From contig JAJPYV010000170.1 of the NCBI GenBank assembly GCA_021204735.1, positions 1 to 7,642 of the forward strand: a stretch of 7,642 nt of DNA, in the 5' to 3' direction. A program made the translations under genes and the position numbers. Under the pieces are notes generated by a model, which ran no database searches, was not told where the DNA came from, and saw only the letters and a list, made by a program, of their open reading frames with translations. Shown here piece by piece: positions 1 to 5,766 of the stretch (its first letter is position 1; each line of letters begins with the position of its first letter). Source of the stretch: Prevotella sp. Lineage in GTDB: Bacteria > Bacteroidota > Bacteroidia > Bacteroidales > Bacteroidaceae.

Positions 1-1
1 G

Positions 2-346
2 TGTAAAGAACTGGTACGTATTGTGAATGACAGTGGGGCAAACGTGCTGTTGGTAGGAGTGGGTGCACCTAAACAGGAAAAGTGGATTATGAAGTACCGT
101 GACCTTATGCCAGAAGTGGATTTGTTCATGGCACTCGGTGCCACTATAGATTTTGAGGCTGGTACATTGAAACGTGCGCCTTCCGTATGGCAAAATCTAG
201 GTTTGGAATGGCTGTATCGCTTCCTGAAAGAGCCGAAACGGTTATTCAAACGTTATTTCGTGGATGACATGCAATTCTTCTACTATTTCGCCAAACAGCT
301 TTTGGGCTTATACAAGAATCCGTTTGATAGCCACGCTATTTCCTGA
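2..346 (+). CDS. WecG/TagA/CpsF-family glycosyltransferase, C-terminal part
   Basis: The frame is open to the left edge of the window, so this is the last 114 residues of a longer gene. Family members are usually around 240 residues. They transfer a sugar such as N-acetylmannosamine(uronic acid) to a polyprenyl-diphosphate-linked acceptor at the cytoplasmic face of the inner membrane, for polysaccharide or teichoic acid synthesis (GT26). Visible family marks are VLLVGVGAPKQEKWI (about residues 15-29 of the fragment), then GATIDFEAG, and the basic, aromatic C-terminal tail RAPSVWQNLGLEWLYR followed by KEPKRLFKRY, which in the family helps membrane association. The GTG at 23 is an internal valine codon, not the start, because the coding pattern continues upstream (CKELVRIV). 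The sugar specificity cannot be read from this fragment. The family assignment is firm. Confidence 0.93.
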   Translation, partial: CKELVRIVNDSGANVLLVGVGAPKQEKWIMKYRDLMPEVDLFMALGATIDFEAGTLKRAPSVWQNLGLEWLYRFLKEPKRLFKRYFVDDMQFFYYFAKQLLGLYKNPFDSHAIS

Positions 347-425
347 AGATCTTGCATATAATGGCAAGTGGGACCAATAGGACAGCGACCAGATAAGACA
401 GCGCAAGCTTTAAGAACTTTTTCAT
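336..425 (-). CDS. Possible 29-residue single-span membrane microprotein
   Basis: This short minus-strand frame starts at ATG 425-423 and stops at TAG 338-336. It encodes 29 residues: a basic N-terminus (MKKFLK), a continuous hydrophobic stretch (LALSYLVAVLLVPLAIIC) and a basic C-terminus (KIFRK). This is a plausible one-helix inner-membrane peptide. It overlaps the tail of the glycosyltransferase gene by 11 bp in convergent orientation. A Bacteroidetes-like -7 box, TAACTTTG, lies at 461-454 on the same strand and would give a leader of roughly 20-25 nt. The case against it is the lack of a clear ribosome binding site, the absence of a good -33 box, and the fact that so short a hydrophobic frame can arise by chance. 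The function is unknown and its existence is uncertain. Confidence 0.35.
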   Translation of the reverse strand: MKKFLKLALSYLVAVLLVPLAIICKIFRK

Positions 426-434
426 GGCGCAAAA

Positions 435-450
435 GTAATAAAAATATTAC
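435..450. repeat. Small perfect inverted repeat in AT-rich spacer
   Basis: GTAATA (435-440) and TATTAC (445-450) are perfect inverted arms of 6 bp around a 4-nt A/T centre. The dyad lies between the minus-strand -7 box and the microprotein ATG, so it could be an operator or a weak leader hairpin. In sequence this AT-rich, a 6-bp dyad is not rare, so its function is unproven. Confidence 0.35.
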
Positions 451-453
451 CGA

Positions 454-461
454 CAAAGTTA
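454..461 (-). promoter_or_regulatory. Candidate Bacteroidetes-type -7 promoter element
   Basis: Read on the minus strand, the sequence is TAACTTTG, an exact match to the TAnnTTTG -7 consensus of the Bacteroidetes primary sigma factor. It sits 28 bp upstream of the ATG of the minus-strand microprotein. No TTTG -33 element is found at the usual spacing of about 19-21 bp; the nearest TTTG is only 8 bp upstream. The call therefore rests on one box only. Confidence 0.3.
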
Positions 462-609
462 GAGTCACCCAAACCGCTAATGATTGACTATTTTTTTAAT
501 ATTTTATTAGCCTGTTTCAAAATGGCTAACTTAATAATTGGACACTTACTCAAGATATCCGTTAATGCTTAATTCGTTTTTCAAAAAACTTATAAATAAA
601 GAAAGTGCT

Positions 610-3600
610 ATGTCTATAAACAGCAAAAGTGAGATACTGGGCAATAGGCCTTGTGGAGAGGATCTTTTTGAAGGGAATCCCCACGATAAATTGGCGGATA
701 TCATTTCTGCAGATATAAAAAAAGATATTGACAAAGATAAGTTACATATTATCGGCATTGAAGGAGAATGGGGGTCTGGAAAATCAAACCTTATAGAAAT
801 AATAAAGAAGAAGTTGGAGCCCGAAAAAAAGAATGAGAATAAAAAGAAGAAAATTAAATGCCATTTCTTTACATACGATGCATGGGAACACCAAACAGAC
901 TTGCCACGTAGGACTCTTTTAGAAGAACTGACAACAAAGCTTGTAAAAGATGAGAAAATACTGAGTGGAGATATTTGGGAGAAGAAACTTCAAGACCTGA
1001 TGGCTAAAAAGAAGCGGACAAATACAATAACCGTTCCGACTATCGGAGTTGGGACCATTGCAGTTATCATTTCAATAACATTAATTCCTCTTTTGCATTA
1101 TCTGGCTTCATTATTTGAGAACGACTTGGTAAAGATGTTAATCTCTGTCATTCCAATATTGATAATCTTTGCAGTTGCTATCATCAAGACTTGCATTACC
1201 ACTAAAAGACAAGTGGAAATCTCTAACGAGAAACTCAGTATTGAGAAAATATTCACCAATTTCTTTTTAATTTATAAAGACGAGATAAAAGAGAACACCA
1301 CGTATGAGACCATATTAGAGAATGAACCGACCAGCAATAAGTTTAAAGAGTGGTTCTCTGGCATTGATACGGACTTAAAAAAGGCCAAGAAGTTCCTGAT
1401 TATTGTAATTGATAATATGGACCGCCTGCCAAAGGATAAGGTGCGGGAGTTATGGGCTGTTATCTTGTCGCTTTTCTCAGAGAAGGAGTATTTGAACATC
1501 CGCATCATAGTGCCTTTTGACAGGAAACAATTACGTAGCGCTTTTCAAACCGAGAACATCTTTGGGACCATTGACGAGGAAGATGGGAATGCCATAAGTT
1601 ATGCCGACGATTTCATCAACAAGACTTTTTCCGTAGTATATTGTGTACCCCCTCCTATAATGAGCGGATGGATGCTTTACTTTCAAAACATGTGGGAAAA
1701 AGCGTTTGGCGGAAATGCAGTACCTGACAATAGTGTACTTCAGATTTATGACGCGCTTACTTTAGTGCACACTCCACGTAAGATAATCTCGTTTATAAAC
1801 CAATTCGTCACGATAAAGAATATCTCTAACCAATCGATTGAGGACAAATACATAGCTTTATACATATTTGGCCGTAACGAGATAATGAAAGACCCTCTAA
1901 AGGAGATATTGCAACCATCCTATCTTGGCGGATTGACCTATCTGTATAAGAACGATGTAAACATGTCTAAATCCATTTCTTCCCTTCATTTCCAATTACC
2001 TTTAGACAAAGCAATGGATATAGTATATACTCGGGAAATTACAAGGGAATTGGATGAGAACAAATGCAATTTACTTGAAGCCCTTAAGCGGAGTTCAAAA
2101 TATTGGATGATACTGTACCATTCCATCAGCAATGTAGTAAATATTGAGAATGCCACGTTTGCACTTGATGCAAGCTTAAAAGACGATCAATCCTCTGCCG
2201 CCCTGAATATATGGGAAGCGTTATTTAGAAAAATGCAAGAAGGGCGTTCAAAAGTCACTGAGTATAAAGAATTTCATTCAGTATTAATGTCGCACATGCA
2301 AGACAAAAGTGACTATTATAAATATTTATTAACGCTATATCATAATAACATTAAAGACGATTTTGACGTTGAGAACTACATCAATGGAGTGGACAGCTTA
2401 CAAGAAATACTATGCGATGACAATGATGAGAATATTTCACAATTCCATACAGAAATAGAGCCAAGGGATTACTTCTCACTAATACGTCAACGGCGAGAGA
2501 GATTTACAAAGTATGGCTTGGTAGTAGATGCAAACAAATTTGATGACTATATTTCAAACTTATCGGATAAAACAATAGGAAGTGAGAAGATTTATCCATA
2601 TACTAAAGGTATAATAGATACACCCCAATATGTCAATAAGGTAAAAATACTTTTTAAGAATAAGTTCAATATAAATGTTGAAGGAGAATTGTTGATTGAC
2701 AGGATCAAAGAAATAGAGACACGTCCATTCAAAATAATTAATTATTTTGATATTACGAAACTTACAAACTTAGCGAGAAATGTTCATAAAAGCGACAAGT
2801 CTTTCCCAGATATTCTTGCGATTGCCATCGCTATATGGGATATTCAAGGAGCAGCGAATTTCAGAGTGCCATTACAACTATATTTCAATTCGAACGATAC
2901 AGAGATAGTGAAGCATGTTGCTGAAGTGATAGAGTACTACATAAGTTATGGAGATTTATTATTAAAATTGCCAAAATGTAAACCGGGGAAATTATTTGTG
3001 GCTGTTGCCCGTGATTTAACAATTAATAGATATGGGGAATCCCGCATGGATGTTAAACGGATATTATCCAATTATGATATGGTTGTGAGGGAGTTAGGTT
3101 TGTCCATTGAACTTTTAAGTAGAATAAATGATGAGGATGCGGAAATAAGCCTCAATGATATTGAAACATTCCCCACAGAACTATTTGTCGATTTACAAAG
3201 GGTAGACAATGAACTGTCACAGCATTGTTTAAGGCTGGCAACAGAGTATCTCCAAACTGTTCCTCAAGAGAAATGGCACTCTGTCCTTGCCAATACTAAA
3301 TCCGATTTCAGCTTCGAACTCTTTAAAATATATCATCGGGGTAAACTTTCATTCTGCTTTGACGCCTTTAAGGAGTTGATGATAGACTATGCAAAAGGAG
3401 AATCGAATATAAAAATGCCTAAAGTGAATGTCGAAGAGTTTATTAAGATATGCGAAGATGTCAAACAATCACTCTTCCCGGTGTTCATGGAAATACGAGA
3501 TGTGTTTATTAATAATCCAAACATCACTAAAGATAAGTTGAAGTATATGGGTAATTGGTTGATGAAGTACGGCCAATTATGGGAAAATAATAAATCGCTT

Positions 3601-3801
3601 GAAAAGATATTCCAGTCTCAATATTTAGATGATGATGCTGTTGTGGAAATACTAATCAATCATTCTAACACGACGAAGAAAATCCTTGATGTTTCAAATA
3701 ATTCGGACGACTTCCGTAATAAGATGCATGCCTTACTTACAACCAAATATAAAACGAACGATGCATTCAAAGAATTATGCGCATTGTTGGGAATAGAGTG
3801 A
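610..3801 (+). CDS. KAP family P-loop NTPase, membrane-anchored, large
   Basis: This is a predicted NTPase of the KAP group (Kidins220/ARMS and PifA-like), 1063 residues from the chosen start. Numbered from that start, Walker A is GEWGSGKS at about 52-59. The KAP-type aromatic motif YDAWEHQ follows at 89-95. Two hydrophobic segments at about 139-165 and 176-196 sit between Walker A and B, as in KAP proteins tethered to the membrane with a cytoplasmic NTPase. Walker B with the KAP continuation, FLIIVIDNMDRL, is at 262-273, then IIVPFDRKQL at 299-308 and HTPRKIISFINQF at 387-399. Everything after about residue 400 is a long, probably helical region that I do not recognise. ATG 610 is preferred because AAAGAAAG lies just upstream and the family-like N-terminus (LGNRPCGEDLF) begins soon after; ATG 565 and TTG 538 are in-frame alternatives. 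It is the first gene of the four-gene cassette and strongly AT-rich. A defence role is inferred only by analogy with PifA. Confidence 0.9.
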   Translation: MSINSKSEILGNRPCGEDLFEGNPHDKLADIISADIKKDIDKDKLHIIGIEGEWGSGKSNLIEIIKKKLEPEKKNENKKKKIKCHFFTYDAWEHQTDLPRRTLLEELTTKLVKDEKILSGDIWEKKLQDLMAKKKRTNTITVPTIGVGTIAVIISITLIPLLHYLASLFENDLVKMLISVIPILIIFAVAIIKTCITTKRQVEISNEKLSIEKIFTNFFLIYKDEIKENTTYETILENEPTSNKFKEWFSGIDTDLKKAKKFLIIVIDNMDRLPKDKVRELWAVILSLFSEKEYLNIRIIVPFDRKQLRSAFQTENIFGTIDEEDGNAISYADDFINKTFSVVYCVPPPIMSGWMLYFQNMWEKAFGGNAVPDNSVLQIYDALTLVHTPRKIISFINQFVTIKNISNQSIEDKYIALYIFGRNEIMKDPLKEILQPSYLGGLTYLYKNDVNMSKSISSLHFQLPLDKAMDIVYTREITRELDENKCNLLEALKRSSKYWMILYHSISNVVNIENATFALDASLKDDQSSAALNIWEALFRKMQEGRSKVTEYKEFHSVLMSHMQDKSDYYKYLLTLYHNNIKDDFDVENYINGVDSLQEILCDDNDENISQFHTEIEPRDYFSLIRQRRERFTKYGLVVDANKFDDYISNLSDKTIGSEKIYPYTKGIIDTPQYVNKVKILFKNKFNINVEGELLIDRIKEIETRPFKIINYFDITKLTNLARNVHKSDKSFPDILAIAIAIWDIQGAANFRVPLQLYFNSNDTEIVKHVAEVIEYYISYGDLLLKLPKCKPGKLFVAVARDLTINRYGESRMDVKRILSNYDMVVRELGLSIELLSRINDEDAEISLNDIETFPTELFVDLQRVDNELSQHCLRLATEYLQTVPQEKWHSVLANTKSDFSFELFKIYHRGKLSFCFDAFKELMIDYAKGESNIKMPKVNVEEFIKICEDVKQSLFPVFMEIRDVFINNPNITKDKLKYMGNWLMKYGQLWENNKSLEKIFQSQYLDDDAVVEILINHSNTTKKILDVSNNSDDFRNKMHALLTTKYKTNDAFKELCALLGIE

Positions 3802-3843
3802 TTATTAATGAAATGATAATATTAAATGTTAGTCTATGCAAGC

Positions 3844-3854
3844 AGGAAAAAGAG
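3844..3854 (+). promoter_or_regulatory. Ribosome binding site deciding the TIGR04255 gene start
   Basis: The purine run AGGAAAAAGAG lies directly upstream of ATG 3857. The upstream in-frame ATG 3836 has only AT-rich, non-purine sequence before it. This site favours the downstream start, which also puts the family-typical opening MYQKSPLAEVVF at the N-terminus. Confidence 0.45.
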
Positions 3855-3856
3855 TA

Positions 3857-4606
3857 ATGTACCAGAAGAGCCCCTTGGCAGAAGTCGTGTTCACATTGAG
3901 ATTCCCTACAATCCTTACAATCGATTCTAATCGACCAGTCGACTTCCAAGAACGACTGAGAGGGCGTTATCCTAATTATAATGAAGGAATGGAGCGGCAG
4001 GACAAATTCGTTTTTACGCCAGATGGGAAAGTTAGCGAGTTCATCAAGAAATCGGAGAACAAGAAATACACGTTTATAACGGAAGACAGGTTCTCGAAAG
4101 TGACATTGACTCCGTCCACTCTTTCAATATCAACGCTCAAATATGAGAGATGGGAAAATTTCAGGAGTTGTATTTGCCTCGTGATTCCCGTCCTTGCGGA
4201 GATTTATAAACCTGCATTCTGCACGAAAGTAGGCATACAATATACCAATATTATTGTAAGGAGCAAACTTGGCTTAGAAGGTAAGAAATGGAACGAGTTG
4301 ATAGAACCGCTTGCTTTGGGCATTATGGCAGAAGGTGCCGATAATGAATTTAATTCATTTAATACAAATGTCGAGTATAAGAAAACGAACGAGAACTTAT
4401 ATACGCATGCGCATTTCGAATTGGTAAATATAAATGGTAGTGAAGAGCGAGCGTTCGTGATTGATTATGAAAATTATACAAAAGGTAATGTCAAAGTGGA
4501 GGATGTCGTTCAAAGGGCTGAAGCATTGCATGCTAATTCCAACCAATTCCTGCAACGCATGATTACGGAGACATTAAGTAATGCCATGGGACCAATAGAT
4601 ATATAA
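3857..4606 (+). CDS. TIGR04255-like family protein
   Basis: The protein has 249 residues from ATG 3857, close to the usual size of this family (about 250-270). The opening YQKSPLAEVVFTLRFP matches the family-type start, a residue pattern of [YF]xxSPLxEVVFxLRF. A central stretch around residues 124-140 (CTKVGIQYTNIIVRSKLGL) is the KxGIRYxNxI-like block that often follows. No catalytic motif, signal peptide or membrane segment is visible, so a soluble cytoplasmic protein is expected. The family has no established biochemical function that I know of. An extra 7 residues would be added by ATG 3836, which lacks a ribosome binding site. It lies 55 bp after the KAP gene with no terminator between them, and 13 bp before the next gene, so co-transcription is likely. 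The family assignment comes from memory of the N-terminal pattern and length. Confidence 0.72.
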   Translation: MYQKSPLAEVVFTLRFPTILTIDSNRPVDFQERLRGRYPNYNEGMERQDKFVFTPDGKVSEFIKKSENKKYTFITEDRFSKVTLTPSTLSISTLKYERWENFRSCICLVIPVLAEIYKPAFCTKVGIQYTNIIVRSKLGLEGKKWNELIEPLALGIMAEGADNEFNSFNTNVEYKKTNENLYTHAHFELVNINGSEERAFVIDYENYTKGNVKVEDVVQRAEALHANSNQFLQRMITETLSNAMGPIDI

Positions 4607-4619
4607 GATTAGTGACGTT

Positions 4620-5129
4620 ATGGTAAACAACAAACAATATCAGGATGACGATGAAACCATAGTGAAAGCGTTGGACATCAAGACTCGCTACGAGGAGGAT
4701 AATGTCGATATCATGGCAACAGCAAAACAAACGCCGTTGTTGCATGCCCCTGCACAGTATGCACACAGTAAACCCTTTCCTGAACTTCCTGAATATGTCT
4801 ATCAAAACAAGAAAATAAGCGTGTTCTTGGAATGCTTTCGTTCGGCAATCGACAACACATGTCTATTTTCATATCCATTTTCCAGAATGTATGCCAGAAA
4901 GCCCTCCGAATCTGAAATAGAGATTGAGTGGGTATATGACAAAATCCGCTTATTCTTTTCTTTCGATGAAAAGGATAAGGATTATTATGGAATTAACTGC
5001 TATGATTCGCATAAGGGGAGTTTCTATAATATGTTTCAGGAGATGAATCCCAGCAAATATCAAGATTACGTAACAGAAATCATAAATGGGATTAACGAGT
5101 TTATGAAAAAAACTTATATCTCAGGATGA
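4620..5129 (+). CDS. Hypothetical protein, third gene of the KAP cassette
   Basis: I do not recognise this 169-residue protein. It has an acidic, polar N-terminus of about 30 residues, then a hydrophilic body without membrane segments. The C-terminal half has a beta-like block EIEIEWVYDKIRLFFSF (about residues 98-114), a short acidic loop, and a terminal amphipathic helix (YQDYVTEIINGINEFMKK). It begins 13 bp after the TIGR04255-like gene and its stop codon overlaps the next start as ATGA, so it is very probably translationally coupled with that gene. The start is uncertain. ATG 4620 has a poor ribosome binding site, while an in-frame ATG at 4713 (a 138-residue product) has GAGGAGG at 4692-4698, 14 nt upstream, which is rather far. 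By position it could be a partner or inhibitor of a neighbour, but nothing in the sequence proves this. Confidence 0.75.
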   Translation: MVNNKQYQDDDETIVKALDIKTRYEEDNVDIMATAKQTPLLHAPAQYAHSKPFPELPEYVYQNKKISVFLECFRSAIDNTCLFSYPFSRMYARKPSESEIEIEWVYDKIRLFFSFDEKDKDYYGINCYDSHKGSFYNMFQEMNPSKYQDYVTEIINGINEFMKKTYISG

Positions 5130-5608
5130 ATACCATGAATGCAAATGACTATCCCCTTGATTTTTATAGGGGCGTCTCCAATCCGGAGAACAATGTGTCC
5201 TCCAGTGGGCAGGCATTGGCGGGGATATTCCAATTCGATGGAAGGAATTCTTCAAATGTCGATTACGATGAATTGTCTATTAACTGGAATGACGATCCGG
5301 ACTCTATCCAGACCCTTTATCATCAACACAAACCGCATTCGGAAGACAGACAATTTAAATACGGATATTGTAAGATTGAACTATCGGAGATTAAATGTTA
5401 CTTTAGATCATATATTAGGAATAGAGAGTTTGGCTATGAAAGGAGACCGATTGAAGGCAAGGAAAGTGATGATATCCAACCGAATCCATATCATGGGAAC
5501 TTGTTGATACCTAAAGACATTGAGAAAGGAATAAAAAAGAACATACAACATTCTCTAGCTACATTGGCTCGTGAAGTGATTAAATGGGAAGACAGTGGAA
5601 TAGTATAA
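5126..5608 (+). CDS. Hypothetical protein, last gene of the KAP cassette
   Basis: This is a soluble-looking 160-residue protein of unknown function. Notable segments are DYPLDFYRGVSNPE near the N-terminus, YDELSINWNDDPDSI around residues 47-61, FKYGYCKIELSEIK around 77-90, and NPYHGNLLIPKDIEK around 118-132. The spaced conserved-looking polar and aromatic residues (Arg in YRG, Trp in INW, His in NPYHGN) are what one would expect of a compact enzyme-like or ligand-binding fold, but I cannot name a family. Its ATG overlaps the stop of the preceding gene (ATGA, 4-bp overlap); a second in-frame ATG at 5135 has AGGA about 8 nt upstream and is an equally good start. A 122-codon frame at 5139-5507 in another reading frame is a shadow. 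The AT-rich cassette ends with this gene. Confidence 0.78.
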   Translation: MNTMNANDYPLDFYRGVSNPENNVSSSGQALAGIFQFDGRNSSNVDYDELSINWNDDPDSIQTLYHQHKPHSEDRQFKYGYCKIELSEIKCYFRSYIRNREFGYERRPIEGKESDDIQPNPYHGNLLIPKDIEKGIKKNIQHSLATLAREVIKWEDSGIV

Positions 5609-5636
5609 TCTAAAAGCAATAAATAATCACATCCGC

Positions 5637-5659
5637 TACCTTTTGTATCCCGGATACAA
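5637..5659 (+). promoter_or_regulatory. Dyad overlapping a degenerate -7 promoter box
   Basis: TTGTATCC (5643-5650) and GGATACAA (5652-5659) are perfect 8-bp inverted arms around one central C. The left arm overlaps TACCTTTTG (5637-5645), which differs from the Bacteroidetes -7 consensus TAnnTTTG by one extra T. The arrangement resembles an operator over a promoter for the flippase gene, whose ATG is about 110 bp downstream. No -33 TTTG is present at the usual spacing, and no T-run follows the dyad, so a terminator is unlikely. Confidence 0.28.
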
Positions 5660-5692
5660 GCCAACAATCGTTAATAAACAATCTGTATTCAC

Positions 5693-5704
5693 GTTATCTA
5701 TAAC
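5693..5704. repeat. Short inverted repeat upstream of the flippase gene
   Basis: GTTAT and ATAAC are perfect 5-bp arms around a CT centre (GTTATCTATAAC). It is the second dyad in the 158-bp spacer between the KAP cassette and the flippase gene, about 63 bp before the flippase ATG. It may be a protein binding site, but it is short enough to be chance. Confidence 0.2.
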
Positions 5705-5766
5705 TATAGGGCAGACTCAAAGCGGCTCAAGTATAGGAAACGTGATAATTAGACGTTGCATTTCCA

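Noticed and set aside
283..468. 61-codon minus-strand frame over the glycosyltransferase tail
   Set aside because: Its composition is irregular, it overlaps a real gene, and it would begin upstream of the only promoter-like box. The shorter 29-codon frame in another phase is the better candidate.
463..497. Possible intrinsic terminator after the glycosyltransferase gene (AGTCA/TGACT arms and a T7 run)
   Set aside because: The stem is only 5 bp with a 17-nt loop, too weak to call in AT-rich sequence.
3919..3930. CGATTCTAATCG palindrome
   Set aside because: It lies inside the TIGR04255-like coding sequence and is short; no regulatory reading is supported.
369..4600. TGGGACCAATAG present near 369 and again near 4587 as a possible boundary repeat
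   Set aside because: A 12-base match is expected about once by chance in a window this size, and the second copy lies inside the cassette rather than at its edge.
5139..5507. 122-codon plus-strand frame within the last cassette gene
   Set aside because: It is a shadow. The 5126-5608 frame has the ATGA coupling, covers the whole interval and has a more natural residue composition.
5693..5710. ACTATAGGG-like sequence resembling a T7-type phage promoter
   Set aside because: Only the last few bases match; the upstream half of the consensus does not.
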